DNA of 64,000 nucleotides from Sphingomonas natans (GCF_030546695.1 NZ_JAUOTP010000002.1:310001-374000), one strand, 5' to 3'. Shown: positions 1 through 9,402, numbered from the stretch's first letter. The notes: generated from the sequence alone by a model not told the origin. Made by a program: numbers and translations.

Positions 1-281
1 GCTCGGCGCAGGGGCTCCTTGTCGATTTCGCGGCGTCCGTCGGCGCGGTCGCGATCGTGCGCGGCCTGCGCAACGCGGCCGACTTCGATTATGAGGCGCA
101 GATGGCCGGGATCAACGGCCAGCTCGCGCCCGACATCGAGACGATCTTCCTGGTCGCCGAACCCCGGCTCCAGCCCATCTCCTCGACGCTCGTCAAGGAG
201 ATCGCCCGCGGCGGCGGCAGCATCGCCGCCTTCGTCACCCCCGCCGTCGCCGCCGAGACCAATGCTCGGCTGGGCCATTGA
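1..281 (+). CDS. coaD: Phosphopantetheine adenylyltransferase, 3' part only
   Basis: The reading frame is open from base 3 and enters from outside the window, so the start is missing. The visible 92 residues carry the CoaD C-terminal half. VRGLR followed by DFDYE matches the conserved VRGLR..DFEYE segment that binds ATP and phosphopantetheine, and PISSTLVKEIA matches the conserved SSxxVKE helix. CoaD makes dephospho-CoA from 4'-phosphopantetheine and ATP in the cytoplasm, the penultimate step of CoA synthesis. The stop TGA lies at 279-281, 21 bases before the next gene, which suggests co-transcription. Identification is firm although only part of the gene is visible. Confidence 0.9.
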   Translation, partial: SAQGLLVDFAASVGAVAIVRGLRNAADFDYEAQMAGINGQLAPDIETIFLVAEPRLQPISSTLVKEIARGGGSIAAFVTPAVAAETNARLGH

Positions 282-302
282 CGCTCTGAAGAGGTCTTTC
301 GC

Positions 303-1025
303 ATGCGCTTGTTCCTGAAATGCGCCGCCGGCTTCCTGGCGTTCCTCGCCGCCGCGCCGTCTCTGGCGCAGGCGACGGGTCCGTCGGGGCTCGCCGAGCC
401 CAAGGCGCCGCCCACGACCGGCACCTTCGCCGCGCCCCCCGCCGCCGATCCGGCCAACATCCTCAACATTCAGCTTTCGACTGGCGGGACCGTCTCGATC
501 CTGCTCCGGCCGGACAAGGCCCCGCTCGCGGTCGAACGCCTGAAGGTGCTCGCAGCGCGCCATTTCTACGACGGGTTGACCTTCCACCGCGTGATCGACG
601 GTTTCATGGCGCAGGGCGGCGATCCCAAGGGCACGGGCGAGGGCGGCTCCGACCTTCCCGATCTGAAGGCCGAGTTCAACGATCTGCCGCACGTGCGCGG
701 CGTGATGGCGATGGCACGCGCCGGCGCGCCCGACAGTGCCAACAGCCAATTCTATCTGATGCTCTCGCCCAATCTCGGGCTCGACCTCAAATATACGATC
801 GTCGGCCGCATCTTCCGTGGCATGCCCTATGTCGATCAGATCGCGAAGGGCGAGCCGCCCGCCAATCCGACGCGGATGGTCCGCTTCTGGTTCGGCGATC
901 CGCCCGCGGATTCGGCCACGCCGCCGGTCGCCACCGCGCCGGCTGCGGATCTCGCGACCAAGCTCGGCCTGCCGACAACCCTCCCGAGCAAGCCTGCCGC
1001 CGCGAAGGCGCCAGCGAAGCAGTGA
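303..1025 (+). CDS. Secreted cyclophilin-type peptidyl-prolyl isomerase
   Basis: 240 residues. Residues 1-24 form a clear Sec signal peptide (MRLFLK, a hydrophobic core, then SLAQA), so the enzyme should act in the periplasm. The cyclophilin domain spans roughly 52-195, with [14 protein letters not shown] at 94-107 and NSQFYL at 147-152, which supply the Arg and Gln of the active site. It catalyses cis-trans isomerisation of prolyl bonds during folding of exported proteins. The last 40 residues are a low-complexity Ala/Pro/Lys tail. The gene follows coaD by 21 bases and precedes queA by 28 bases, so the three probably form one transcript. Confidence 0.9.
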   Translation: MRLFLKCAAGFLAFLAAAPSLAQATGPSGLAEPKAPPTTGTFAAPPAADPANILNIQLSTGGTVSILLRPDKAPLAVERLKVLAARHFYDGLTFHRVIDGFMAQGGDPKGTGEGGSDLPDLKAEFNDLPHVRGVMAMARAGAPDSANSQFYLMLSPNLGLDLKYTIVGRIFRGMPYVDQIAKGEPPANPTRMVRFWFGDPPADSATPPVATAPAADLATKLGLPTTLPSKPAAAKAPAKQ

Positions 1026-1053
1026 GGACGGCCTCGCGCAGGCGCTGAACGAC

Positions 1054-2100
1054 ATGCGCGTCGACCTCTTCGATTTCGATCTTCCGAACGATCGCATCGC
1101 GCTCCGGCCCGCCAGCCCGCGCGATGCGGCGCGGATGCTCGTCGTCGATGGCGATCAGACGACGGATGCGATCGTCCGCGATCTGCCGTCTCTGCTCCGC
1201 GTGGGCGATTGTCTCGTGTTCAACGATACGCGCGTGATCCCTGCGCAATTGGAGGGGCGGCGCGGCGAGGCCCGCATCGGCGCGACGCTCCACAAACGCG
1301 AAGGCCCGCGCGCCTGGATCGCGTTCGTGCGCAACGCCAAGCGCGTCCGAATGGGCGATCGCATCGATTTCGGCGAAGGCGTGGCTGCACTCGCCGCCGA
1401 ACGCTTCCCCGACGGCTCGATTCTGCTCGAATTCGAAGGCGACGAACCCGTCGAAATACTGCTGGAGCGCGCGGGCCGCATGCCGCTGCCGCCCTATATC
1501 GCCGGTAAGCGGCCGACCGACGCGCGCGACGCCGACGATTATCAGACGATGTTCGCGACCGAACCCGGCGCCGTCGCCGCGCCCACCGCGGCGCTCCACT
1601 TCACGCCCAGCCTGATGGCGGCGCTCGCCGAACGCGGCGTCGAGCATGCGACGCTCACCCTCCACGTCGGCGCGGGCACCTTCCTCCCCGTCAAGGTCGA
1701 CGACACCGATGCGCATGCGATGCACGCCGAATGGGGCCGGATCGACGCCGCAACTGCCGCCCGCCTCAACGCCGTTCGCGCCGCCGGCGGGCGGCTGATC
1801 GCGGTCGGCACGACGAGCCTCCGCCTGATCGAGAGCGCGACCGACGCAGCCGACCGCGTTCAGCCCTTCGAAGGCGACACGGCGATCTTCATCACCCCCG
1901 GCTACCGCTTCCGCGGCATCGACGGCCTGATAACCAACTTCCACTTGCCGCGCTCGACATTGTTCATGCTGGTGAGCGCGCTGATGGGCCGCGAGCGCAT
2001 GCAGGCCGCGTACCGGCGTGCGATCGAAAACGACTACCGATTTTACTCATACGGCGATGCCTCGCTGCTCCTCCCTGAATGTGGTGCAAGCAAACGGTAG
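1054..2100 (+). CDS. queA: S-adenosylmethionine:tRNA ribosyltransferase-isomerase
   Basis: 348 residues, the usual QueA size. The frame is open further upstream, but the family begins at the [11 protein letters not shown] motif, so I place the start at ATG 1054. QueA transfers and isomerises the ribosyl group of S-adenosylmethionine onto preQ1 at position 34 of tRNA, giving epoxyqueuosine. Family signatures visible are [44 protein letters not shown] and [16 protein letters not shown]. Its pathway partner tgt lies 2.3 kb downstream on the same strand, separated by two unrelated genes. Confidence 0.95.
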   Translation: MRVDLFDFDLPNDRIALRPASPRDAARMLVVDGDQTTDAIVRDLPSLLRVGDCLVFNDTRVIPAQLEGRRGEARIGATLHKREGPRAWIAFVRNAKRVRMGDRIDFGEGVAALAAERFPDGSILLEFEGDEPVEILLERAGRMPLPPYIAGKRPTDARDADDYQTMFATEPGAVAAPTAALHFTPSLMAALAERGVEHATLTLHVGAGTFLPVKVDDTDAHAMHAEWGRIDAATAARLNAVRAAGGRLIAVGTTSLRLIESATDAADRVQPFEGDTAIFITPGYRFRGIDGLITNFHLPRSTLFMLVSALMGRERMQAAYRRAIENDYRFYSYGDASLLLPECGASKR

Positions 2101-2200
2101 CGTGCCCTGAATGGTACTGCAGCAACGTTCTTGAATGGAAGCCATCGCGGTCAGCCTGTCGCGAGCGACAGCCCGCCTCCTCCAAGCGTTCGGCAGATAT

Positions 2201-2228
2201 TTGACATCGTCAACTATTCGCAGATAAG
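2201..2228 (+). promoter_or_regulatory. Putative promoter with a perfect palindrome over the -35 box
   Basis: TTGACA (2201-2206) is followed after 16 bases by GATAAG (2223-2228). The -35 box lies inside the perfect inverted repeat TTGAC-ATC-GTCAA (2201-2213). A start site 7-8 bases after the -10 would fall at or next to the ATG at 2237, so the message could be leaderless; no Shine-Dalgarno sequence is visible. The palindrome is a plausible autoregulatory MarR site. This is inferred from sequence alone. Confidence 0.5.
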
Positions 2229-2236
2229 CAGCTCGT

Positions 2237-3151
2237 ATGGACCAGATCGAGACGGTGCGGTCGTTCAACCGCTTCTACACGCGCGCTGTCGGAGCGCTGA
2301 GCCCGCGCTTCCTCGATAGCGAGATGTCGTTGCCCGAGGCGCGGCTGCTGTTCGAGATCGCGCAGGAGGATCGCGCGCTCGCCGCCGACATCGGTCCGCG
2401 GCTCGGCATGGATGCCGGCTATCTCAGCCGTCTGCTCGCGCGCTTCGAGAGCCGCGGGTGGATCGAGCGCCCGCGCGATGCCGCCGACGGCCGCCGCCGC
2501 CCGATCCTGCTCGCCCCCGCCGGACGCGCGCTCTTCGCCGATCTCGATCGCCGCCAGCGCGCGGCCGTCGTCGCGATGCTCGAGCCGCTGGCGCCCGCCG
2601 CGCGCAGCCGGGCGACCGAGGCGCTGGGGGAGGCGCAGGCCTTGCTCTCCGGCCCACCGCCTGCGCCGACGATCCGCACCTTCCGGCCCGGCGACATGGG
2701 GCTGATCGCCGCGCGTCAGGCAATCCTCTATCAGGAGGGCTGGGACTGGGGCCGGCCGATGGAGGTGCTGCTGGGCGAGGTCACGACCGGCTTCCTCCGC
2801 GATTTCCAGCCCGGCCGCGAACAATGCTGGGTCGGCGAGGTCGGCGGGCGCATGGCGGGATCCATCTTTTGCACGGACGGCAAGACGCCGGGCCTTGCCA
2901 AGCTGCGCCTCCTTTATGTCGAGCCGTTCGCGCGCGGCCTGGGCCTGGGCGAATTGCTCGTCGATGCCTGCGTCGGCTTCGCGCGCGACGCGGGCTACGA
3001 GACGATGGAATTGTGGACGCACACGATCCTGACGAGTGCGCGTCGCATCTATGCCGCCAAGGGGTTCCACCTGACCCGCAGCGAGATGCACGACCATTTC
3101 GGCGAGCCCGTCCAGGGCGAATATTGGCGGCTGAACCTCCGGCCGGACTGA
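2237..3151 (+). CDS. MarR-type regulator fused to a GNAT acetyltransferase
   Basis: 304 residues in two parts. Residues 1-140 form a MarR winged helix; the recognition helix region is GMDAGYLSRLLARFESRGWIE, followed by the wing RDAADGRRR. Residues 145-304 form a GNAT N-acetyltransferase domain with the acetyl-CoA pyrophosphate loop ARGLGLG at 232-238 after LRLLYVEP. MarR-GNAT fusions are a known architecture in proteobacteria and actinobacteria, but ligand and acetyl acceptor are usually unknown. It could be a sensor that acetylates, and so removes, its own inducer. The gene sits between queA and an oppositely oriented acyltransferase, and is probably autoregulated through the palindrome upstream. 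Confidence 0.85.
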   Translation: MDQIETVRSFNRFYTRAVGALSPRFLDSEMSLPEARLLFEIAQEDRALAADIGPRLGMDAGYLSRLLARFESRGWIERPRDAADGRRRPILLAPAGRALFADLDRRQRAAVVAMLEPLAPAARSRATEALGEAQALLSGPPPAPTIRTFRPGDMGLIAARQAILYQEGWDWGRPMEVLLGEVTTGFLRDFQPGREQCWVGEVGGRMAGSIFCTDGKTPGLAKLRLLYVEPFARGLGLGELLVDACVGFARDAGYETMELWTHTILTSARRIYAAKGFHLTRSEMHDHFGEPVQGEYWRLNLRPD

Positions 3152-3168
3152 TCCGGATCGGACTTCCC

Positions 3169-4287
3169 TCAGGCAGCCCGCGATTCCTGGTGGGGATCCT
3201 CGGCCGGGCTCGGCGGAGCGAATATCGACATGCGCGGCCGCGGCCAACTGCGCGACGGCTTCCAGGCCCGTCCGCCCGACAGGCGCGCCGGCATCGAGAT
3301 CGCGCCGGCTATTTTCGCCATCGAGATCGGAACCAGCAGCCCGGTGGTCAGCATCGCGGCAAAGAGGAGCAACATCCCGGACTCGGGCGCGAAGCGGTAG
3401 ACGACAGTCCGGGCGAGGCCTGCTGCCGCAGGATGCCAGAGATAGACGCTCAGGCTATATTCGCCGAGCAGGTTCAGCCCCCTGATCGCGGGCGTATAGC
3501 GGAAAAGCAGGAATGCCGTCGCTCCCCCGCCCATGCAATAACCGAGTGTGGCCGGCTGGCCCGGCATGTGAAAGATGAGCTGGTTGGCGATATATCCCAG
3601 CAGATAGATGAGGACCGCGCCTCCCGCCAACCGATCGAAAGCGGGACTGCTGAGCACAGCCGCCCGATCGCGGAAAACCATTCCGATCAGGAAGAGCGGT
3701 GCAAGCGTCAGCGCGCCGCCGAGGCTGAGGAAAGGATGATAGGCGGATAACGCGCAAAGGGTGCTGAGGCCGAAGGCACCGAGCAGCAGCGAGATCCAGT
3801 CCGGCTGCCACACCGCATCGCACAGCGCGATCACGAAGAAGATCACGAGTAGCGACTGGATATACCAGAAATGCTCATACGCGAAAAAGAGCGCCCTCGG
3901 CAGCGGCACGGTTTCCCCCATCGCGGCATGGATCTGCTGGAACACGACCAACGCCAGCACGGCCGGGACGATGAGGCGCACCGTCTTGGTCCGAAAGAAA
4001 GGTCCGAGCATGTGCCGATTTGCCAACCGGCGGCGGGCATAGAGATAGCCCGAAACGGTCGCGAGTACGGGCAAGCGCAGGAATGCGAGACCGGCCGCAA
4101 AGGGATGAAGCGGCGATTCGGCAGGAAGACGCATGCCATCGCCCGGGCCGGGACCGATCACGTGAAAGACGACCACGAGCAGGATCGCCAGTCCCCGGAC
4201 GGTATTCAACCGCGCCTTGTCGAAGGTCAGCAGCGTCCGCCCGTGGGGCGCTGAAACAATCGGATCTGGCCCGAATCCGCGCGCCAT
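3169..4287 (-). CDS. Acyltransferase family 3 membrane protein
   Basis: 372 residues with about ten hydrophobic segments. The N-terminal helix contains [13 protein letters not shown], with the conserved RxxAilxVvxxH signature of acyltransferase 3 proteins (OafA/NodX type); the likely active-site His is residue 42. These enzymes O-acylate sugars of surface polysaccharides, antibiotics or lipids at the inner membrane; the substrate here is unknown. I start at ATG 4287 because AGGGG lies just upstream, rather than at the longer frame whose first 29 residues look non-coding. The C-terminal 40 residues are polar and Pro/Arg-rich. It is convergent with the MarR-GNAT gene and divergent from tgt. Confidence 0.82.
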   Translation of the reverse strand: MARGFGPDPIVSAPHGRTLLTFDKARLNTVRGLAILLVVVFHVIGPGPGDGMRLPAESPLHPFAAGLAFLRLPVLATVSGYLYARRRLANRHMLGPFFRTKTVRLIVPAVLALVVFQQIHAAMGETVPLPRALFFAYEHFWYIQSLLVIFFVIALCDAVWQPDWISLLLGAFGLSTLCALSAYHPFLSLGGALTLAPLFLIGMVFRDRAAVLSSPAFDRLAGGAVLIYLLGYIANQLIFHMPGQPATLGYCMGGGATAFLLFRYTPAIRGLNLLGEYSLSVYLWHPAAAGLARTVVYRFAPESGMLLLFAAMLTTGLLVPISMAKIAGAISMPARLSGGRAWKPSRSWPRPRMSIFAPPSPAEDPHQESRAA

Positions 4288-4342
4288 CGCCCCTCCCCGG
4301 CACCGACCGCCGCAGCCCCAACCGCGCAGAATGCCTCCAAAT

Positions 4343-4368
4343 CGACATGTAACGATTTGTATATGTCG
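4343..4368. promoter_or_regulatory. Inverted repeat between divergent acyltransferase and tgt
   Basis: CGACATGTA and TATATGTCG form a 9-base inverted repeat with one mismatch and an 8-base spacer. It lies in the AT-richest part of a short gap between two divergent genes, 56 bases upstream of the acyltransferase ATG and 77 bases upstream of the tgt ATG. Placement and symmetry suggest an operator for a dimeric regulator. The regulator is unknown. Confidence 0.4.
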
Positions 4369-4444
4369 CATCAAGCGCGCCGCGCGTCACAGCCCGATGG
4401 GGCGGGACGTGACGCGCGCGTCCCGGGCCATTAAGGCCCGGCCG

Positions 4445-5584
4445 ATGACGGACCGTCCCCGCTTCGCCTTCACCCTTCACCACACCGACGGCAAGGCGCG
4501 CCTTGGCGAGATCGCCATGCAGCGCGGCGTGATCCGCACGCCGGCCTTCATGCCCGTCGGCACGGCCGGCACGGTCAAGGCGATGAAACCCGCCGACGTG
4601 CGCGTGACCGGCGCCGACATCATTCTCGGCAATACCTATCACCTGATGCTCCGCCCCGGTGCCGAGCGGGTCGCGCGGCTCGGCGGCCTGCATGCGTTCA
4701 GCGGCTGGGAGCGGCCGATCCTCACCGACAGCGGCGGCTATCAGGTGATGAGCCTGTCGGCGCTGACCAAGCGCAGCGAGGATGGCGTCGCCTTCAAGAG
4801 CCACCTCGACGGCTCCGCGCACATGATCAGCCCCGAACGCTCGATCGAAATCCAGCGCCTGCTCGGCTCCGACATCGTCATGGCCTTCGACGAACTCGTG
4901 CCGACCACCTCGACGCGCGACGTCCAGGAAGCGGCGATGGCGCGCTCGATGCGCTGGGCCGAGCGTTCGCGAAAAGCGTTCGACGGCGGGATCGATCACG
5001 CCGCGCGCGCCGCCATCTTCGGCATTCAGCAGGGCGCGCTCGATCCGGACCTGCGCGGCCGATCCGCCGAGGCGCTGAAGGGGATCGGCTTCGATGGTTA
5101 TGCGGTCGGCGGGCTCGCGGTCGGCGAGGGTCAGGAGGCGATGTTCGCCTGCCTCGATTACGCGCCCGGCATGCTGGACGAGGCCAAGCCGCGCTATCTG
5201 ATGGGTGTGGGCAAGCCCGACGACATCGTCGGCGCGGTCGAGCGGGGGATCGACATGTTCGATTGCGTGCTACCGACCCGCTCGGGCCGCAACGGCCAGG
5301 CCTTCACCTGGGACGGCCCCGTCAACATCCGCAATGCGAAATGGGCCGAAGATCTGTCGCCGATCGATCCGGACAGCCCCATCGCCGGCTGGAGCCGCGC
5401 CTATCTCCACCATCTGGTGAAATCGAACGAGATGCTCGGCGCGATGCTGCTGACCGAGCACAATCTGTGGTTCTATCAGCAGTTGATGGCGAGCCTGCGC
5501 GAGGCGATCGGCGCCGGGCGACTGACCCTGTGGGCCGACGCATTCCGCGCGCGTTACAAGGGCCAGGCGAACGCGCCAGCATGA
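4445..5584 (+). CDS. tgt: tRNA-guanine(34) transglycosylase, zinc site degenerate
   Basis: 379 residues; the start ATG 4445 is chosen from the family N-terminus. Tgt exchanges guanine 34 of GUN anticodons for preQ1, the first tRNA-level step of queuosine synthesis. The catalytic base is in LTDSGGYQ (Asp95), the nucleophile is in MFDCVLPTR (Asp273), and the substrate-pocket GGLAVGE is present. The odd feature is at residues 308-316. Classical bacterial enzymes have a DPxCxCxxC zinc loop before SRAYLHHL, but here the sequence reads DPDSPIAGW, shorter and without cysteine. Only the His ligand (TEHNLWFY, His339) remains. Fold and active site otherwise look intact, so I expect a functional enzyme lacking or rebuilding the structural zinc site. 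Confidence 0.93.
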   Translation: MTDRPRFAFTLHHTDGKARLGEIAMQRGVIRTPAFMPVGTAGTVKAMKPADVRVTGADIILGNTYHLMLRPGAERVARLGGLHAFSGWERPILTDSGGYQVMSLSALTKRSEDGVAFKSHLDGSAHMISPERSIEIQRLLGSDIVMAFDELVPTTSTRDVQEAAMARSMRWAERSRKAFDGGIDHAARAAIFGIQQGALDPDLRGRSAEALKGIGFDGYAVGGLAVGEGQEAMFACLDYAPGMLDEAKPRYLMGVGKPDDIVGAVERGIDMFDCVLPTRSGRNGQAFTWDGPVNIRNAKWAEDLSPIDPDSPIAGWSRAYLHHLVKSNEMLGAMLLTEHNLWFYQQLMASLREAIGAGRLTLWADAFRARYKGQANAPA

Positions 5585-5701
5585 CGCGTCACGGCTGATC
5601 ATCAGTCTGCGGTTTCATGCCGCAAAGCCGATCCCATAAGGGGAGCCGGTAGCGCAGGACGATCGCGGCAACCGCTTGGGCCACGAAGCGATCACGGGTC
5701 G

Positions 5702-6712
5702 CTACGAAGACATCCGACCGACACGCAAGGCCGAGACGGCGCGTCGCCCGGCCAGATGCGTTAGCGCGTAGCCGCCGATGATGGCGACGAGCGACACGAG
5801 GATCCCGGCCAGCAGATCGGCGCAATAATGCGTCCCCTCCACGGGGGTCGCCAGCAGCATCGCGCCGTTGAGCGTGATCAGCGGCCAGCGTAGCGATCGC
5901 GCACGCCAAGCCGTGGCGATGAACAGAGTCGCGCTCGCCGCATGGAAGCTCGGCGCGCAAACAAGCCCGCGCAGCTGGCCGGGATCGATGCTGTGCAGCG
6001 CATGATCGCGCAGCGCCGGGATCAGCTCCGCCTGATAGAGCGCGCTGACCGGCATATAGGGCACCGGCCCGTGCCACAGGAAGGCGAGCGGCCCTTCGGC
6101 GGGCATCAGGCTGAACAGCGACAGCGTCAGTACCGCCGCCAGCCAGAAGGAGAGGATGAACCGCCGCGCATCGGCCTGCCGGCCGGTCGCCGCGAAATAG
6201 CCGAGCAGGATGACCGGCGTCACGAAGATGCTGTCATAGACGCTGCGCCCCAGCATCTGCAGCGCCGGATGCGCGGCGACGACATCGTACCAGGCGATCC
6301 AGTTGAAGCGCAGCTGCTGGTCGATCGCGGCGAGCCGCGCATCGGCAAAGCCATGGTTGATCGCCGCGATCGGGTAGCTCGCCATCGCGCCTAGCAGGCA
6401 GATCGCGCCGAACAGGCCCAAATATTCGCTGAAATCGCGTGCCGCACGCGGCCAGCCGGCAACGGCCTCGCGGAAGATCGTGCGGACGGCGACGATCACG
6501 ATCCCGGCGGCGCAGATCGTCGACGTCCCCACCGCCAATGGGCTGATCGTCTCGTCCGTCCAGAGCATCAGCCACACGAAGCCGAACAGACTGAGCGCCA
6601 ACGCCCCCGCGAGCCAGATACCGGGCAGCGCGATGGCAGGAGCGCCGGCCGCCGGCTCGTCGCGATCCGAAAACACCTTGCTGATCTGGGCGGCGGTCGT
6701 GCTGAACGGCAT
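5702..6712 (-). CDS. PAP2/Aur1-like inner-membrane phosphotransferase or phosphatase
   Basis: 336 residues with six or seven transmembrane helices. The motifs CAPSFHAAS (252-260) and EGTHYCAD (292-299) match the second and third PAP2 motifs in the form used by the Aur1/Ipt1 branch, with paired catalytic histidines 257 and 296. The first PAP2 motif (KxxxxxxRP) is not recognisable, which also favours the Aur1-like branch. Aur1 transfers phosphoinositol to ceramide. Sphingomonads make sphingolipids, so a role in polar sphingolipid or phospholipid head-group exchange is plausible but is inference. It lies alone between tgt and the ABC-F gene. Confidence 0.8.
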   Translation of the reverse strand: MPFSTTAAQISKVFSDRDEPAAGAPAIALPGIWLAGALALSLFGFVWLMLWTDETISPLAVGTSTICAAGIVIVAVRTIFREAVAGWPRAARDFSEYLGLFGAICLLGAMASYPIAAINHGFADARLAAIDQQLRFNWIAWYDVVAAHPALQMLGRSVYDSIFVTPVILLGYFAATGRQADARRFILSFWLAAVLTLSLFSLMPAEGPLAFLWHGPVPYMPVSALYQAELIPALRDHALHSIDPGQLRGLVCAPSFHAASATLFIATAWRARSLRWPLITLNGAMLLATPVEGTHYCADLLAGILVSLVAIIGGYALTHLAGRRAVSALRVGRMSS

Positions 6713-6868
6713 CTGGCGGCTGGCCCACTTCTCGTCGTGCCGGCGTCGATCCGGTCGAATGTCATCGAAACGTCATCCTGTGCGGCCTCGTGGCTGAACC
6801 GGATATGTCGGAACGCGGATCTTTCAGGCCCCTCCCCTATTGCGCCGCAACATGCTAGGCGCGCCGCC

Positions 6869-8731
6869 ATGCTCAACATCAATGGCATCACCGTGCGCCT
6901 CGGCGGCCGCACGATCCTCGACGGCGCATCCGCGACGCTCCCGCCCCGCTCCCGCGTCGGCCTGATCGGCCGCAACGGCGCTGGCAAGTCCACGCTCATG
7001 AAAGTGATGATGGGCCATCTCGATCCCGACAACGGATCGATCGAGATGCCGCGCGGCACGCGCATCGGCTATATCGCACAGGAAGCGCCCCACGGCGCCT
7101 CCACGCCGATCGAGACCGTGCTCGCCGCTGATACCGAACGCGCGACGTTGCTCGTCGAGAGCGAGACCTGCGAGGATCCCGATCGGCTCGGTGACGTCTA
7201 TGAGCGGCTGATCGCGATCGACGCGTATACCGCCCCCGCGCGCGCCGCGGGCATACTCGTCGGCTTGGGCTTCGACGAGGAAGCGCAGAGCCGCCCGCTC
7301 GACAGCTTTTCGGGTGGCTGGAAGATGCGCGTCGCGCTCGCCGCGCTCCTCTTCTCGAATCCCGATCTGCTGCTGCTCGACGAGCCCTCGAACCATCTCG
7401 ATCTGGAAGCGACGCTCTGGCTGGAGAGCTTCCTCAAATCCTATCCGGCGATGATGGTCGTCATCAGCCACGAGCGTGATCTGCTCAACAACGTCGTCGA
7501 CAACATCCTGCATCTCCAGGGCGGCAAGGTCTCGCTCTATGCGGGCGGCTATGACGCGTTCGAGCGCCAGCGCGCCGAGCGTGCCGCCCAGGCTGCCGCT
7601 GCTAAGGCGAATCAGGACGTCCAGCGCGAGAAATTGCAGGATTACATCGCGCGCAATTCGGCGCGCGCCTCCACCGCCAAGCAGGCCCAGTCGCGCCAGA
7701 AGATGCTCGCCAAGATGCAGCCGATCGCCGAGCTCGTCGACGATCCCTCCTTGAGCTTCGACTTCCCGGATCCCGAGGAATTGCGTCCGCCGCTGATCAC
7801 GCTGGACCTCGCCAGCGTCGGCTACGGCGACACGCCGATCCTTGAGCGGCTCAACATGCGCATCGATCCAGACGACCGCCTGGCTCTGCTCGGCCGCAAC
7901 GGCAACGGCAAGACGACGCTCGCACGCCTGCTCGCCGCGCAGCTCGCGCCGATGGACGGGACGATGAGCGCGTCGGGCAAGATGAAGGTCGGCTATTTCA
8001 CCCAGTATCAGGTGGAGGAGCTCGACGGATCGGACACGCCGCTCGCGCATATGACGCGCGTGATGAAGGGCAAATCGCCCGCCGCGGTGCGCGCGCAGCT
8101 CGGCCGATTCGGCTTCTCGGGCGACAAGGCGGTCGGCGCGGTCGGCAAGATGTCGGGCGGCGAGAAAGCGCGCCTCGCGCTCGCGCTCATCACTCGCGAT
8201 GCGCCGCATCTGCTGATCCTCGACGAGCCGACCAACCATCTGGACGTCGATGCGCGCGAAGCGCTCGTCCAGGCGCTGAACGGCTATAAGGGCGCGGTCA
8301 TCCTCGTCAGCCACGATCGCCACATGGTCGAGCTCACCGCCGACCGGCTGGTGCTCGTCGACAGCGGCCGCGCGGTCGAGTTCGATGGCAGCCTCGAAGA
8401 TTATACCGCCTTCATCCTTTCGAAGGACGGCGGCGGCAAGGGCGGCACGAAGGGCAAGGCGAAGGACAAGAAGGCCGCCGCCGAGGCGCGCGACAAGGCG
8501 CTCGCCTTGAAGAAGCGCGTCAGTGAGGCCGAAGCGAAGATGGCGACTTTGACCGCCGAGCGCTCCGCGCTGGATCGCGCCATGTTCGATCCGAAGACCG
8601 CCGACGCGGCCCATGCGAAGTTGTCGATGAGCGAGCTGATGAAGAAGCGCGCCGACGTCGCGACCGCGCTCGACGAGGCCGAGGCCGCATGGCTGGCGCT
8701 GACCGAGCAACTGGAAACCAGCGCCGCCTGA
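6869..8731 (+). CDS. ABC-F family ATPase
   Basis: 620 residues, two ABC cassettes in one chain and no membrane domain, as in the Uup/YheS group of ABC-F proteins that bind the ribosome and adjust translation. The first cassette has Walker A GRNGAGKST (34-42), signature SGGWKMRVALA and Walker B LLLLDEPSNHLD; the second has GRNGNGKTT, MSGGEKARLALA and LLILDEPTNHLD. A charged linker with KQAQSRQKM sits between them. The C-terminal 80 residues are Lys/Ala-rich and predicted coiled coil. I start at ATG 6869 because the MLNINGITVRLGGR N-terminus fits the family; the extra upstream residues do not. The exact subgroup is not assigned. Confidence 0.93.
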   Translation: MLNINGITVRLGGRTILDGASATLPPRSRVGLIGRNGAGKSTLMKVMMGHLDPDNGSIEMPRGTRIGYIAQEAPHGASTPIETVLAADTERATLLVESETCEDPDRLGDVYERLIAIDAYTAPARAAGILVGLGFDEEAQSRPLDSFSGGWKMRVALAALLFSNPDLLLLDEPSNHLDLEATLWLESFLKSYPAMMVVISHERDLLNNVVDNILHLQGGKVSLYAGGYDAFERQRAERAAQAAAAKANQDVQREKLQDYIARNSARASTAKQAQSRQKMLAKMQPIAELVDDPSLSFDFPDPEELRPPLITLDLASVGYGDTPILERLNMRIDPDDRLALLGRNGNGKTTLARLLAAQLAPMDGTMSASGKMKVGYFTQYQVEELDGSDTPLAHMTRVMKGKSPAAVRAQLGRFGFSGDKAVGAVGKMSGGEKARLALALITRDAPHLLILDEPTNHLDVDAREALVQALNGYKGAVILVSHDRHMVELTADRLVLVDSGRAVEFDGSLEDYTAFILSKDGGGKGGTKGKAKDKKAAAEARDKALALKKRVSEAEAKMATLTAERSALDRAMFDPKTADAAHAKLSMSELMKKRADVATALDEAEAAWLALTEQLETSAA

Positions 8732-8795
8732 GCCTGCGCATCGTCGTGATGCCGGGCATTTGGGGCCGCGACGCCCCGGCGCGGTATCGAGGAAA

Positions 8796-8872
8796 TGGTA
8801 GCGGGAGAGGGACTTGAACCCCCGACCCCAGGATTATGATTCCCGTGCTCTAACCAGCTGAGCTACCCCGCC
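8796..8872 (-). tRNA. tRNA-Met (anticodon CAT)
   Basis: A 77-base cloverleaf on the minus strand with encoded CCA. The acceptor stem is GGCGGGG paired with TCCCGCT (G-U at both ends), the D arm starts at TAGCTCAGCTGG, the anticodon stem is CGGGA/TCCTG around ATCATAA, and the T arm is GGGGG-TTCAAGT-CCCTC. The weak G-U first pair is unlike the mismatched first pair of initiator tRNA. Elongator Met is most likely; a CAT anticodon could also be tRNA-Ile2 with lysidine. Confidence 0.93.
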
Positions 8873-8991
8873 ACTTCCTCGGCGGAGGCGCGCCTATAGA
8901 AAGGGGTCGCTCCCCGGTCAACATATCCGCGCACCGCCAAGGAACCGCAGCCTCGCCCTCTCGTTCGCGCCTCGATTGCCTCTAGGAGCTG

Positions 8992-9402
8992 ATGATGGAC
9001 CTGCTGACGCCGCTCGAAACGATCTGCCGCCTCATCATTCGCGCACGCGAGATGGAAGCGCAGGTCCCCTCCAACGATACCGACGACGAAGAGGACCCGA
9101 CCGATTCGGACGATCCCTTCGCCGTGATGGACGACGATGCCAACGAGGCGATCGAGGAAGAGATTTCCGCGCTCCTCGACGATCTCGGCGAGGATCAGGT
9201 CCAGGAGATCCTCGCGCTCGCCTGGGTCGGCCGCGGCACATATGATGCCAGCGAATGGACCGAAGCGCTGGAAGAAGCGCGCGATCCCGATTCCGAGAGC
9301 CCAGTCGATCAGCTGCTCGAGATGCCGACGCTTGCCGGCTATCTCGATGCGGGCCTCGCCGCCTTCGATCTGAGCTGCGCCGGCATCGGCCAGCTCGACT
9401 GA
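8992..9402 (+). CDS. DUF3775 family acidic protein
   Basis: 136 residues. AGGAG lies directly upstream of ATG 8992. The N-terminus (LLTPLETICRLIIRARE) and the central region (GEDQVQEILALAWVGRGTYDASEW) match the DUF3775 family, found mainly in alphaproteobacteria. The protein is very acidic, with Asp/Glu runs around residues 29-60, and has no signal peptide or membrane segment. Function is unknown. It is followed head-to-head by the minus-strand 2H phosphoesterase gene, whose stop is 16 bases away. Confidence 0.8.
   Translation: MMDLLTPLETICRLIIRAREMEAQVPSNDTDDEEDPTDSDDPFAVMDDDANEAIEEEISALLDDLGEDQVQEILALAWVGRGTYDASEWTEALEEARDPDSESPVDQLLEMPTLAGYLDAGLAAFDLSCAGIGQLD

Noticed and set aside
6824-8710. 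A 628-codon open frame antisense to the ABC-F gene
   Set aside because: It is fully covered by a strongly conserved ABC-F gene. High GC removes stop codons from the complementary frame, and the translation is Arg/Ala/Gly/His-rich without any domain.
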